The notes: generated by a model not told the origin, from the sequence alone. A DNA stretch of 64,000 bases from Amycolatopsis bullii (GCF_014654205.1 NZ_BNAW01000003.1:248001-312000); one strand, 5' to 3'; positions 26,878 through 37,079 are shown, counted from the first letter of the stretch. Program-made: numbers and translations.

Positions 26878-27458
26878 GAGATGGCCTTTTTGTCGTGGGC
26901 TGGCACGGTGCCGGTGTGCTCGAACCGGCCGCCGTGAAAGAGCAGCGCCGAATCACCCACGCCGCGAGTGGCTTCGAGCACCTCGCCGACGAAGATCGAG
27001 TGGTCGCCCCCGCCGTACACCTTGACCAGCTCGCATTCCAGCCAGGCAAGGGCACCGGCGACCAGCGGGGTACCGGTACGCCGGCCGCGCACCCACTCGA
27101 TGGCGTCGAACTGGGCCCGGCCGCGCGGCCGCCGCGAGTCGGCGAAGTGCCGCGCCACCTCCTGCTGGTCCCCGGCGAGCACGGAAACCGCGAACGACCG
27201 CGCGGACATGATCACCTCGTGCATCCGCGCCGCCTTGGCTACGCAGCACAGCACGAGCGGCGGCTCCAGCGACAGCGACGTGAACGCGTTCGCCGTCATC
27301 CCGTGGCCGTCCCGGCCGCCCGCGGTGAGCACGGTGACCCCGGTGGCGAACTGCGCCATCACCTCGCGCTGCGAGGCCTGCCTAGACAACCGTTGCGTCG
27401 GCGGGCGCGGCAACCTGGCTATCGGCCGATGGCCACCTGCGGAACCGTTGTCGGCCAC
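26874..27458 (-). CDS. FAD/FMN flavin reductase (SgcE6-like)
   Basis: 194 residues of the HpaC/ActVB flavin-reductase family: FATGVTVLTAGGRDGHGMTA, NAFTSLSLEPPLVLCC, SARSFAVSVLAGDQQEVARH and the C-terminal GGDHSIFVGEVLEA. Such proteins reduce free flavin with NAD(P)H for two-component monooxygenases; SgcE6 of C-1027 supplies the hydroxylase SgcC. A matching HpaB/SgcC-type hydroxylase is at 37295. GTG start at 27458, one base after the thioesterase stop, with GGGAGGA before it. Confidence 0.9.
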   Translation of the reverse strand: MADNGSAGGHRPIARLPRPPTQRLSRQASQREVMAQFATGVTVLTAGGRDGHGMTANAFTSLSLEPPLVLCCVAKAARMHEVIMSARSFAVSVLAGDQQEVARHFADSRRPRGRAQFDAIEWVRGRRTGTPLVAGALAWLECELVKVYGGGDHSIFVGEVLEATRGVGDSALLFHGGRFEHTGTVPAHDKKAIS

Positions 27459-27459
27459 G

Positions 27460-27912
27460 TCATCCTCCCGCGGTCAGCATGGCCGCGTTCGCCGAGTACG
27501 GAGCGAGCGCGGCACGCAGCTCCTCGGGAACCCTGGCCGGGACGGTGTTCGTGTTCGGGCCGCGCATGCACGCGATCCGCTGCCTGCCGCGGGCGACCAG
27601 GATCTCGCCGTCCTCGTGCAGGTGCACGTAGTCGAAGCTGAACTGGATCTGGGTCTGGGTCAGCTCCTCGAGCCGCATCCGGATGGACAGCTCGTGGAAC
27701 GCGGTGATCTCAGCGAAGAACTCACACTCGACCTTCAGCGTGAACAGCTTCAGGTCGTCGCGAACCTCCGCCAGCACGGTCGGTGCCTTCTCCTTGAGGA
27801 ACATCTCCCGGCAACGTCCCTGCCAGCGCAGGTAGTTCACGTAGTAGACGTTGCCGACCAGGTTGGTCTCCTCGAACCCGACGGTGTGCCGGATCTCGTA
27901 GTAGTCCGTCAT
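27460..27912 (-). CDS. Enediyne-type hot-dog thioesterase (SgcE10/CalE7-like)
   Basis: 150-residue single-domain thioesterase: VGFEETNLVGNVYYVNYLRW, then QGRCREMFL and FTLKVECEFFAEITAFHEL. The ETNxxGNVYYVNY motif is specific to the TEBC thioesterases found next to enediyne polyketide synthases. These release the polyene chain from the PKSE. The start is 2 bases after the PKSE stop (TGAGCATG), so both are made together. Confidence 0.95.
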   Translation of the reverse strand: MTDYYEIRHTVGFEETNLVGNVYYVNYLRWQGRCREMFLKEKAPTVLAEVRDDLKLFTLKVECEFFAEITAFHELSIRMRLEELTQTQIQFSFDYVHLHEDGEILVARGRQRIACMRGPNTNTVPARVPEELRAALAPYSANAAMLTAGG

Positions 27913-27914
27913 GC

Positions 27915-30900
27915 TCAGGCTTCCTCTCCCGCGAGTACCGCGAACACCACCGGGGCGGGCCGGTCGTGCACCATCGTCGCCCAGGTCGCGATCTTCGCCC
28001 CGCCGGCGGACAGCACGGCCCAGCCGTCCTGGTGCACCCGGTGCACGGCCAGCGACTGGGTCAGCTCACCGGTCTTGCGGACGCACTCCAGCGCGGTCCA
28101 CACCCTCGTGCGCGACACCGTCACCGGCTCGCCCGACTCGGCGGCGAGCAGGTCGCTCACCGCGAGCAGCTCGGCGCCGAGCAGGCCGGCCCAGTCCTGT
28201 TCGCCGCGCTCGGTGGCGGCCTCGGCGTCGCAGGTGAGCTTGCCGGAACCGGCCACCACGAACGTCAGGCCCGCGGTGTGCGAGGCCGAGACCTCGAACC
28301 CGTCCGCCTCCGGCTTGCCGTCCGGGCGGTAGCGCAGCCGCACCAGCCTGCCCGCCGCCCTGCTCGCGGCCAGTTCGGTCTGTGCCCTGCGCTGCGCGGT
28401 CGTGCCGACGTCGCCGTCGGCGGGGTCGGGCTCGACCACCACCGCCCGGTGGCCGCCGAGCACCCGCTCCAGCGCACGCTCCACATAGGATCCGAGCACG
28501 GCCGGAACCCACGGTCCGGCGCCGTCCCGCTTGCGGACCGCCCGCAGGGTCAGCCCCTCCCAGCGCTCCACCAGCTCGCCGTCCTGGGCCCGCACGTCGA
28601 GGTCGTAGACGTAGGTGTCGCCGTCCTGCGACCGCTCCACCGCGTCCAGCACCACGTACTCCAGGGCCTGCTGCCGCTCGCGGTCGGCGAGGTACAGCCG
28701 CTCGATGCCCTGCGGCAGCAGCGTCGCGTCCGGGACGCAGCACTGGATCGCGTGCATCATCGCGTCCCGCGTACCCGGGTCGGCCAGGATCCGTTCCTGC
28801 GGAAGGAACGGCGCGAACCACGCGGCCTCGGACCTGGTGGAGATCTCGGCCACCGCCTGCCGCGCGCTCGCCCTGCGGTAGGCCAGCAGCCGCTGGAACC
28901 GCTTGCCCTGGAACAGCACGCTGCCGTAGAGCTCGGTCACCGGGTCCACCGGAACCGCCGACAGCTCGTGCGCCCCGGTGACCTCGCCCCGTTCCGGCTC
29001 GGGGCCGGAGTACCGCAGCCTGGCCCGGAAGTGGTCCGCGCCGAACCCGGTTTCCCCGCTGCGGATCACGACGTCGACCGTGTCCTGGTCGCGGACCAGT
29101 GCGGCCACCCTGATCGTGGTCGAGCCCGTGCGGGGCACCACGATCGGCCGGAGGAACTCGACGCCGTCCAGCCGCGGCGAGCCCGTCCGCCCGCTCACCG
29201 CCGCGGCCACCTGGGTCATCGCCTCCATGCCCAGCACCGCGGGGAAGAGCAGGTCGCCGTCGAGCAGATGGTCGCCGAGATAGGGATCGCTGCCGTCGGC
29301 GAGATCGGCCTCGGTGATCAGCTCGATCCCGGGGTAGTGCACGACGGCCCTGTCCACGAACCTGGTCAGCGGCAGCTCGGGCCGCTCGATGGGCAGCGTG
29401 GCCAGCCCGCCCGTGCGGCCACCGACGACGAGCACCGGTGGCGCCCCTGGGTCGGCGAGCACCTGGCGCAGCACGTCGATGCCCTTCTCGGTGGAGATCG
29501 GGGTGATGCCGTCGCGCTGCAACGCCTCGACCACGCCCAGCTTCTCGCCCATCCCGGCGCCGGACCACACCGACCACTCCATCGCCAGCACACGGGCCCC
29601 TGGGTGTTCCTGGCCGAACCGCAAGGTCAGCTCGGACATCCAGTCGTTGGCGGTGGCGTAGTGCGCCTCTCCGCGCAGGCCCGCCCTGCCGATGATGCTG
29701 CCGAAGGTCACCAGCAGCTTGATCCGGTCGGCGTCCACAGCGGACAGTACCGCTTTCAGGCCGTCCACCTTGGGCGCCACCGTCGAACGGAATCCCTGCT
29801 CGGTAAGGGAGAACAGGGCCGCGGGTTCGTTCCGCCCCGCCCCGTGCAGCACCGCGGTGACCTGGCCGAGGCTGGCCTGCACCTGCTCGATCGCCTCGCC
29901 CACCTGCCCGGCCGACGTCACGTCGGCCCGCACGTAGCGGTACCGCACACCCGCCGCGTCCAGTCTGGACAGGTTGGCCGCCAGCTCGGTGTCCTCGGCC
30001 GGGTCGGCCCTGCCGAGCAGGGCCAGTTTCGCCCCCGAATCCTTCGCGATCGCCAGCGCGCACTCGGCCGTGATGCCCTTGCCGCCTCCGGTGACCAGCA
30101 GTACGTCGCCCTCGCCGAGCGGCGACGTGCCGGGTTCGACCGTCCTCGCCTGCCTCGCCTCCAGCATCGGCACGGTCCGCCTGCCGTCGGCGGTGTACCG
30201 CACCTCGGCGAAGTCCGTCGTGGCCGCTACCTCGGCGACCACGGTGGACACCGCGTCGGCGAGCGCGTCGCCCGAGGGCACGATGTCGTCGAGGTCAACG
30301 ATCGTGGTTCGCGTCGAAGGGTCCTCCAGCCGCAGCGTCCTGGCCAGCCCGGCGGCCCCGAGCCCGCGCTGCACCACGACGAACCGGGTACCGGTCGGTG
30401 CGGCCAGCGCCGCCCTGCCCGCGTCGAGGAACAGGCCGAGGTGGGCGGCACCGCAGTCGGCGGGCAGGCACAGCAGCACGCCGTCGCCGACCCCCGCGCT
30501 GGCCAGCGCGGCTCGCAGCGGTTCGGCCAGCGGGTGGCCGTCCGGGGCGAACACGGTCCACTCGTGCGTCGCGCCCCCCGCCGAGCCGAGATCGGCGCTC
30601 GGCCGCGGCCGCTCGACGTAGTCCACGGCGAACGAGCGCACCCACGGCTCGACGCCCGGCACCTCGCCAGCCCCGGACGTCCCGTCCTTGGCCTGCTCGG
30701 TCTCGGCCAGCTCGTCGATCATCTCGGCCAGCTCACCGAGGCACGCGGTGGCGAAGTTGGGCATGCCCTCCAGCGGCGGGCGGCCGAGCGTCCTGGTCAC
30801 CTCGTTGACCAGCTGGCCGACCGTGATGGAACTCAGGTGCAGGTCGTCCAGCGGGTGGCTGTCCGCGGTGACGGTCTCCAGGGGCAGCTCGACGCGCTCC

Positions 30901-33740
30901 GCGGCCAGCTTGCGCAGCAGATCCAGCGTGCTGCCACCGCCACCGGCCGGTTCGGCCGCTTCCTGCCTTGGCCGCTCGGCGGGTTCGGCGGACACCAGCT
31001 CGGCGTCGATCGCCGGAGCCGACTCACATGGGCTGGCCAGGAAGGTCATATCGCCTTCGAGCGAGATCGGCCGCACAACCCTGCCCTCGAACAGGGCCTC
31101 GGTCCGCACGGGCGCGCCGAGGCTGAACGCCGCGCCCGCGACGGAAAGCAACGACGACAACGAGCCGCTGTCGGTGTCCACCGACAGCACCGGGGTACCC
31201 GGCGCGATCGACTCGAGCAGCCCGGCGAGTACCCGGCCGGGACCGACCTCGAGCACGAGATCGCAGCCCTCGGCCGCCTTCGCCGCGGCCTCGCGGAACC
31301 GCACCGGCAGCACGACCTGGTCGCGCAGCAGCTCGCCGAGGTCCTCGGCGCCGTGCAGCACCTCACCGGTCACGGTGGACACCACCGCCCCGCTGAGCCG
31401 GTCGAACCCGAACCCGGCCAGATGCTCGGTCAGCGCCTCGGCGGCCGGTTCGACGGCGGGCGAGTGGAACGCGTGCGAGACGTTGATCCTCGTCGCGGTC
31501 ACGTCGGCGGCCCGCGCCTTCGCGCACACCCTTTCCACCGCCTCGGCGGGGCCGGAGATCACGGTCTGCCTCGGCGCGTTGTACCCGGCGATCACCACGT
31601 CTTCGCCGTCGGCGAAGCGCTCCACGCCGTTCGGGTCGGTGGCCAGCCCGGCCATCGCCCCGTCGCCGTGGCTGGCGCCGGCCATCACCTTGCCGCGGAT
31701 CGCGGCGAGCCGGAGCACCTGCGCCTCGTCCATCGCCCCGCCCCAGTGCAGCGCGCTCAGCTCGCCGAGGCTGTGCCCGGCCGCGATGGCCGCCTCGATA
31801 CCGAGCTCGCCGAGCACCCGCAACGCCGCGAGCGAGCCGGTGACGATGCGGGGCTGGGCCACCTCGGTCGCCACCTGGTCGCCGCCCTCGGGCAGGTTCG
31901 CGATCCGGAAGATGTCGTCGGCCGAGAGGAACCGGCGCCGCAGCGCGCCGGCGGCACCCCGGCCAGAGCCCTGCCCGGGGAACAGGTACGCGATGCGCGG
32001 GGCACTCGTCCTGGCCGCGGCGAAGACGCCCTCACCGGCGGCGAAAACACTGGTCGCCCCTCCTTCGAGCGTGCTGAGCAAGCGGGTCAGCTTGCGCTCG
32101 GCCTCGTCCGGCGTGCTCGCCACGACCGCGGCCCGCGCGGCCCCGCCGGTCAGCGTGCCCGCCAGCGCCCCGGCCAGGTCGGTCAGCTCGGCCATCGCCA
32201 GCTTGCCGACGAACCCCGCCACCTTTTCGATCCGCTCGCGCAGCTCGGCGAGGTCGCCCGCGTCGAGCAGGAGCAGCTCCGCGTCCTGCCTTCCAGTGAC
32301 CAGGTTCCTCGTGGTGTCGTCCAGTTCCACGCGCCGCGGCACGCCGGGGGCCTGCTCGACGGCGATATGCGAGTTGATCCCGCCGAAGCCCATCGCGGAG
32401 ACCCCGGCCCGGACCGGCCGCTCGGCGGGCCACAGCCCCGCCTCGCGCGGCACGTACATCGCCGCCGACTCCGCCAGCAGCTGCGGGTGCGGGTCGACGT
32501 GGCCGGTGGCCGGTGGGATCACCTGGTGGTATACGGCGAGGGCCGCCTTGATCAACCCGGCGACCCCCGCAGCTGCCTTGGTGTGCCCGAGGTTTCCCTT
32601 GATGGTGCTGAGCGCGGCCGGTTCGGCGCTCGCGTCCGCGTCCCGGCGGGCCGACGAGAGCGCCTCGATCTCGGTGGCGTCGCCGACCGCGGTCCCGGTG
32701 CCGTGTCCCTCGAAATAGGACACCGTTTCCACGCCGTAGCCCGCGCGGCCGTAGGCGCGCGCCAGCGCGAGCCGGTGGCCGCCGACCTCCGGCCGTGTGA
32801 TGCCGCCCTTGCCGTCCGAGGAGATTCCCCAGCCGGTGATCGAGGCGTAGATCCGCGCGCCCCTGGCGAGCGCGTCGCTCTCCCGCATCAGCACCAGCAT
32901 CCCGGAACCCTCGCCAGGCCAGAAGCCGTTCGAGCCCCGGTCGTAGACCTTCATCTCGCCGGTGGCCAGCGCGCCGGTCTTGGCGAAGCCGATCACCTCG
33001 AACGGGTCGATCGAAAGGTCGACGCCACCGGCGAGCGCTACGTCCAGCTCACCGTCGGCCAGCGCGTTCGCCGCCGTCGCGACGGACAGCAGCGACGACG
33101 AGCACGCGCCGTCGACGGTGAACCCGCCGCCCTTGAAGTCGAAGTGGTTGCAGATCCGGCCCGCGATCGTGTTGGCGAGCCCACCGGCGAGCGTGTCCTC
33201 GTCGATCCCGGGGAACGGCGCCTTGTACCGCTGCTCCAGCTCGCCGAGGAACGTCGCCGTCTCGTCCTCACCCCAGCCCTTCTCGACCAGCGCGGCGGCC
33301 ACGGTCCGCCGGACGTAGGGCCAGCGCAGCCGCATGAGGTTGGCCCTGGAGAACTCGCCGGTAAGGCTGTTGCCCAGCACGACACCGGTCGACTCCCTCG
33401 GCAGTCCTTCGCCGCCGGGCAGTCCGGCGTCGGCCAGCGCCCTCGACGCCACCTCGAGCGCCAGCCAGTGGGTCAGGTCGGTGGAGCGGTACGTGCTTCC
33501 CGCGACCTTGTACCGCAGCCGGTCGAACTCGAAGTCGCGCAGCACGGCTGCCTGCTGCGAGTAGAATCGGTCCGGGGCTTCGGGATCGGGTGAATAGTAG
33601 TCCTGGCTGTTCATCCGTTCGTCCGGCAACCGCCGGAAAGCCCGGCGCCCCGCCAGCACGTTCTCCCACAGCTCACCCGGCGAGTCGGCGTCCGGATAGC
33701 ACAGACCGACACCGACGATCGCGACCCGCTCGACACCCAT
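27915..33740 (-). CDS. pksE: Enediyne iterative type I polyketide synthase (PKSE)
   Basis: 1941 residues from the ATG at 33740 (a GTG at 33752 is also possible). Domain order is that of PKSEs. KS: Cys213 in DGACSSSLLS, His346 in EGHGTGTAVGD, His386 in GNLGHTKAAAG. AT: FPGQGSG and Ser657 in AAGHSLGELSAL. ACP: Ser971 in DDLHLSSITVGQ. KR: VTGGGKGITAE and YATAN. DH: LGDHLLDGDLLFPA. A C-terminal phosphopantetheinyl-transferase-like domain has SASHTAGLTFVVAG. PKSEs make the linear polyene precursor of 9- and 10-membered enediynes. All active-site residues I looked for are present. Thioesterase and flavin reductase follow; the usual E3/E4/E5 companions do not. Confidence 0.97.
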   Translation of the reverse strand: MGVERVAIVGVGLCYPDADSPGELWENVLAGRRAFRRLPDERMNSQDYYSPDPEAPDRFYSQQAAVLRDFEFDRLRYKVAGSTYRSTDLTHWLALEVASRALADAGLPGGEGLPRESTGVVLGNSLTGEFSRANLMRLRWPYVRRTVAAALVEKGWGEDETATFLGELEQRYKAPFPGIDEDTLAGGLANTIAGRICNHFDFKGGGFTVDGACSSSLLSVATAANALADGELDVALAGGVDLSIDPFEVIGFAKTGALATGEMKVYDRGSNGFWPGEGSGMLVLMRESDALARGARIYASITGWGISSDGKGGITRPEVGGHRLALARAYGRAGYGVETVSYFEGHGTGTAVGDATEIEALSSARRDADASAEPAALSTIKGNLGHTKAAAGVAGLIKAALAVYHQVIPPATGHVDPHPQLLAESAAMYVPREAGLWPAERPVRAGVSAMGFGGINSHIAVEQAPGVPRRVELDDTTRNLVTGRQDAELLLLDAGDLAELRERIEKVAGFVGKLAMAELTDLAGALAGTLTGGAARAAVVASTPDEAERKLTRLLSTLEGGATSVFAAGEGVFAAARTSAPRIAYLFPGQGSGRGAAGALRRRFLSADDIFRIANLPEGGDQVATEVAQPRIVTGSLAALRVLGELGIEAAIAAGHSLGELSALHWGGAMDEAQVLRLAAIRGKVMAGASHGDGAMAGLATDPNGVERFADGEDVVIAGYNAPRQTVISGPAEAVERVCAKARAADVTATRINVSHAFHSPAVEPAAEALTEHLAGFGFDRLSGAVVSTVTGEVLHGAEDLGELLRDQVVLPVRFREAAAKAAEGCDLVLEVGPGRVLAGLLESIAPGTPVLSVDTDSGSLSSLLSVAGAAFSLGAPVRTEALFEGRVVRPISLEGDMTFLASPCESAPAIDAELVSAEPAERPRQEAAEPAGGGGSTLDLLRKLAAERVELPLETVTADSHPLDDLHLSSITVGQLVNEVTRTLGRPPLEGMPNFATACLGELAEMIDELAETEQAKDGTSGAGEVPGVEPWVRSFAVDYVERPRPSADLGSAGGATHEWTVFAPDGHPLAEPLRAALASAGVGDGVLLCLPADCGAAHLGLFLDAGRAALAAPTGTRFVVVQRGLGAAGLARTLRLEDPSTRTTIVDLDDIVPSGDALADAVSTVVAEVAATTDFAEVRYTADGRRTVPMLEARQARTVEPGTSPLGEGDVLLVTGGGKGITAECALAIAKDSGAKLALLGRADPAEDTELAANLSRLDAAGVRYRYVRADVTSAGQVGEAIEQVQASLGQVTAVLHGAGRNEPAALFSLTEQGFRSTVAPKVDGLKAVLSAVDADRIKLLVTFGSIIGRAGLRGEAHYATANDWMSELTLRFGQEHPGARVLAMEWSVWSGAGMGEKLGVVEALQRDGITPISTEKGIDVLRQVLADPGAPPVLVVGGRTGGLATLPIERPELPLTRFVDRAVVHYPGIELITEADLADGSDPYLGDHLLDGDLLFPAVLGMEAMTQVAAAVSGRTGSPRLDGVEFLRPIVVPRTGSTTIRVAALVRDQDTVDVVIRSGETGFGADHFRARLRYSGPEPERGEVTGAHELSAVPVDPVTELYGSVLFQGKRFQRLLAYRRASARQAVAEISTRSEAAWFAPFLPQERILADPGTRDAMMHAIQCCVPDATLLPQGIERLYLADRERQQALEYVVLDAVERSQDGDTYVYDLDVRAQDGELVERWEGLTLRAVRKRDGAGPWVPAVLGSYVERALERVLGGHRAVVVEPDPADGDVGTTAQRRAQTELAASRAAGRLVRLRYRPDGKPEADGFEVSASHTAGLTFVVAGSGKLTCDAEAATERGEQDWAGLLGAELLAVSDLLAAESGEPVTVSRTRVWTALECVRKTGELTQSLAVHRVHQDGWAVLSAGGAKIATWATMVHDRPAPVVFAVLAGEEA

Positions 33741-34311
33741 CAGGACCACCACATTCCCGCCGTTCGCGCATCACGTCCGCCACGACACACGGCCACCGTC
33801 CTGGCGTTCGCAAGAATGCGCGAAACGTCAAAGCTGCTCATGGACTACCTTCCATATCGTTCGAAACGCACGGCCTGTTGGCGACGCACGATTCGTGGCA
33901 GCTGGAACCTCGAGCGCGACGCTTTGCGATGACTCGCTGTTGACAGCATGCCCAGTAAGCGTAAGAAACGTCTTCTTTGATAGTGCCCCGGCCGTGGCCG
34001 CGCAGAATCGTGCGAGAATCGCTGTTGTCGCGGGCAGCAATCGAGAAGACGCGGTCGCCGAGGCGTTCGGGAACGCTCACCGCGATGGACCGCTGGTCGG
34101 CGACCAGGTCGGATGCTCTCGACGACTCGTCGCCGGTCAGTGGCCCATTCATGTGGTCAAGCGTCACAGCACGGTTCTCACCAGGGCGTCTCCGACCGTG
34201 CGCTTCTCGTGCCGATCGCCCTGCCGGAAGCAGCCAGGGAGACGCACCGGTTCCGTGGGTGCTGCGAACGTGGTGCCACATGGGCCATTCATCGACGAGG
34301 GGACGCGGGGC
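33741..34311. other. Divergent region between PKSE and the ThDP enzyme gene
   Basis: About 570 bases with no recognised gene. It must carry the PKSE promoter (minus) and one for the plus-strand block. A TTGACA box is visible at 33940-33945 on the plus strand, but its -10 is poor. Short open frames on both strands show no known motif. Confidence 0.4.
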
Positions 34312-35932
34312 ATGACAGACCTGGTGTCCGTTCTGGTGAGGGAGCTCGCCCGGGACGGCGTCCGGCAGGCGTCCGGCGTCGTCGGTGCGGGCAATTTCCT
34401 CGCCGTCGCCGGCCTGATCCGGCACGGCGTCGACTACGTGGCCGCCCGGCACGAAGGCGGGGCGATGGCGATGGCCGACGCCTACTACCGGGCCACCGGC
34501 GAGACCGCGGTCTGCGCCACCACGCATGGAGCCGGTCTTTCCAACAGCGCCACGGCGTTGAGCGAGGCGGTGAAACATCGCAGCTCCGTGGCCGTCATCT
34601 GCGGCGACGCGCCGACCGGCGGCCCACGTCCTTTCGACATGAACACGGCCGGATTCGCCGACGCGATCGGTGCCCGCGCGGTCCGCGTGACGGCAGGCGA
34701 GCCGGTGCGGCGGACGGCGCCACGGGCGCTGGCGCTCGCCCGCGACGGGGACGGCCCGGTGATGGTGTGCCTGGCCTCCGCCGCATGTTCCGGCGAAGGG
34801 GAACCGGCGGTGGTGAGCGAGCCGGTCCGCCGGCCCGCATGCCAGCCGGCGGAAGTGGACGCCGTCCTGCACCGGCTCGCCACGGCGCGCAGGCCGCTGG
34901 TGCTCGCCGGGCTCGGTGCGTGGCGGTCGGGTGCGGCCAAGGTGCTGCAGGACCTCGCGGCGCGGGTCGGCGGGCTGCTGACGACGACGGCGATGGCGAC
35001 CGGCCTGTTCGGCGACTCCCGGTGGTCCATCGGCGTGTGCGGCGGTTTCGCGTCCCCGGTGGCCGCGGACCTGATCGGGCAGGCCGACCTGGAGATCGAG
35101 GCCGACGCCACAGACGCCGCGATCGCGCTGCTCGACGCCATCGACGCGGCCGAACTGGTGCGCACCGACTGGCGCGACGTGGCGGAGCCGATGCTGGCCG
35201 GAGTGGGGTGGGCACAGGAGCCGTACACGGACGTGAGCACGACCGAACGGATCGACCCGCGCACGCTGAGCTTGGAGCTCGCTGGAATCCTTCCCGCGGA
35301 ACGGACGGTCGTGCTCGACGGAGGCCACTTCATCGCATGGCCCTTCATGTACTGGTCGATGCCGGATCCCGCGGCGACGATCTTCATCGGTTCGGCCTTC
35401 CAGACGATCGGTCTCGGGTTCGCCGGGGCGGTCGGGGCGGCCGCCGGCAGGGCCGACCGGCTGACCGTGGTCGCCCTTGGCGACGGCGGCGCGTTGATGG
35501 GGCTTGCCGACCCTGGAGACGCTGATCCGTTCCCGTCGTTCGGTCCTTGCCGTTGTCTACGACGATGCCGCCTACGGATTCGAGGTGCACCGTTACGGCC
35601 GCGCCGGGGCCGATCCCCGGACGATCGAGTTCCCCGACACGGATTTCGCCGGGGTGGCCGCCGCGTTCGGGGCCCAGGTCGCCACGGTACGCACCGTCGG
35701 CGACCTTTCGGTGCTGCGCGAATGGTGCGCGGCAGGCATGCCGGGCACGCTGGTACTCGACTGCAAGATCGTTCGCGAGGTGGTCGCGCCATTCCTGGCG
35801 GAGCCTGCGGGCGGACGCGGATCGGCAAGCGAGGAGACGGCCGGGCCCGTGACCGGCAACCATAATCGACAGGCCATTACTGGAAGTGCCTGTCCTGATT
35901 TCGAGAGGACGTTCAATGACCGCGATTCATGA
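34312..35932 (+). pseudogene. ThDP-dependent decarboxylase/synthase-like gene with a single-base frameshift
   Basis: Thiamin-diphosphate enzyme of the acetolactate synthase/benzoylformate decarboxylase family. The N-terminal Pyr domain has the catalytic Glu48 in ARHEGGAMAMADAYYR; the PP-domain motif GDGGALMGLAD is followed by VVYDDAAYG. After GLAD the frame breaks at CCC 35511-35513: removing one C restores LETLIRSRRSVLAVVYDD, which continues to the stop at 35930-35932 (about 540 residues). As written, the first frame ends in unrelated residues at 35865. It is either a recent mutation or a sequencing error. The ATG at 34312 has a GAGGGGAC site. The substrate is unknown; an aryl-glyoxylate is conceivable given the hmaS gene. 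Confidence 0.8.
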
Positions 35933-36389
35933 GGCCGAGGCGACCAGCGACGCCCTGGACGCTTACTACGGCGAGTTCACCGGCGAGAAGCAGAAGGAAG
36001 CCCTTGGCGTGCCGCTGCGGCTGGTCGAGGCGTGGTCGCGCAACGACGCGACCGACGTCGCGAAGGTGTTCACCGAAGAGGGTGTGATGCTGCTTCCCGG
36101 CGATGTCTACAAGCGCGGCCGCGAAGAGATCCAGGCTTTCATGGCGGCCGCTTATTCCGGTCCGTTCAAGGGGACGGGCGTAACGGGACGACCGGTCGAC
36201 TTTCGGTTCGTCACCGACGACGTCGCCGTGTTCCGGACGCACGGCGGAATTCTCGCGCCCGGGGAGACCGAGATCGCGCCGGAACTGGCGGTGCTGTCGA
36301 GCTGGGTCGTCGTGAAGCGGGACGGCCAGTGGCAGCTCGCCGCCTACCAGAACAGCCCGCGTGGGGGCGGCGCGACCCTGCGCTGGTAA
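35916..36389 (+). CDS. SgcJ-like NTF2-fold protein, copy A
   Basis: 157 residues of the SnoaL/NTF2-like cone fold, SgcJ/EcaC type: LRLVEAWSRNDATDVAKVFT, GREEIQAFMAAAY, SWVVVKRDGQWQLAAYQNSP. SgcJ-type proteins accompany enediyne PKS genes, particularly those of 9-membered enediynes; their exact step is unsettled. The start ATG 35916 follows GAGAGGACG and overlaps the end of the ThDP gene. A second, divergent copy follows 50 bases later. Confidence 0.85.
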   Translation: MTAIHEAEATSDALDAYYGEFTGEKQKEALGVPLRLVEAWSRNDATDVAKVFTEEGVMLLPGDVYKRGREEIQAFMAAAYSGPFKGTGVTGRPVDFRFVTDDVAVFRTHGGILAPGETEIAPELAVLSSWVVVKRDGQWQLAAYQNSPRGGGATLRW

Positions 36390-36439
36390 TCCGCCGCGAT
36401 CAGCAAACACCTGACAAGACTCGCTTGGAGGACGAACCA

Positions 36440-36895
36440 ATGAGCAGCAACGCCGAAGCCCTCGTCGAGGGTGCGAAGAAGTGGGCGTCACACTACGGCC
36501 CCTACCCCAACGGGGTCGAGGGTGCCGTGGTGACCGCGCAGCTGCGCGTACGGGCGGGGTGGGACGCGAACGACGCCGACGCCATCGCCGACCTGTTCGT
36601 CGACAACGGCAGCATGCTCGTGGGCGATGCCCAGCTGAGCAGCCGTGAGGAGATCCGCGCGTACCTGGCCGATGCCTTCGCCGGTGGTTTCCAGGGAACC
36701 CGGCTGACCGACGAGCCGAAGGAGGTCCGCCTGCTGACCGACTCGGTAGCGATCGCGGTCACCGAGGGAGGTGTCGTCAAGAAGGGCCAAGACGGCATCG
36801 AACCGGAAGAGCTGGCCCGCTCGCTGTGGGTGCTCGTCAAGAAGGACGGCGACTGGCGGGTCGTGTCGAGGCAGACGAGCCCGGTCAACAGTTAG
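36440..36895 (+). CDS. SgcJ-like NTF2-fold protein, copy B
   Basis: 151 residues of the same fold: LRVRAGWDANDADAIADLFV, SREEIRAYLADAFAGGF, SLWVLVKKDGDWRVVSRQTS. It is only moderately similar to copy A, so the duplication is old or the two have different jobs; they may form a heterodimer. ATG at 36440 with a strong GGAGGAC site. Confidence 0.85.
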   Translation: MSSNAEALVEGAKKWASHYGPYPNGVEGAVVTAQLRVRAGWDANDADAIADLFVDNGSMLVGDAQLSSREEIRAYLADAFAGGFQGTRLTDEPKEVRLLTDSVAIAVTEGGVVKKGQDGIEPEELARSLWVLVKKDGDWRVVSRQTSPVNS

Positions 36896-37079
36896 GAGCG
36901 GGTGTCTCCTCGACCTCGATCGAGATTGAGGAGACATTCCCACGAAAGTGGCGGTCGGTGGCGTCACGTGGCGTCACCGCGAGCAAAGCGGCCCAGCCGT
37001 GGTGTCGGCCAGGACCGCGCCGCCATGTCTGGCCGGAACCGAGACCGCACGTCAGAACCAATCAGGCACAGGAGATGCG
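36896..37079. other. Gap after SgcJ-like copy B
   Basis: About 180 bases without a recognised gene. An imperfect hairpin of CTCCTCGACCTCGATCGAG / GATTGAGGAG type begins just after the stop (36905-36935) and may be a terminator. Confidence 0.35.

Noticed and set aside
27966..33593. 1875-codon open frame antisense to the PKSE
   Set aside because: It is the GC-rich shadow of the PKSE gene. Its translation is low-complexity (Arg/His/Gly/Pro/Gln), with no domain motif, while the minus strand has all PKSE active sites.
27915..33740. PUFA-synthase or ordinary modular PKS
   Set aside because: Single KS-AT-ACP-KR-DH set with a PPTase-like C-terminus plus the dedicated TEBC thioesterase next to it are specific to enediyne synthases.
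33753..34311. Short ORFs in the PKSE/ThDP divergent region as real genes
   Set aside because: No motif, no good ribosome site and no similarity that I can recognise.
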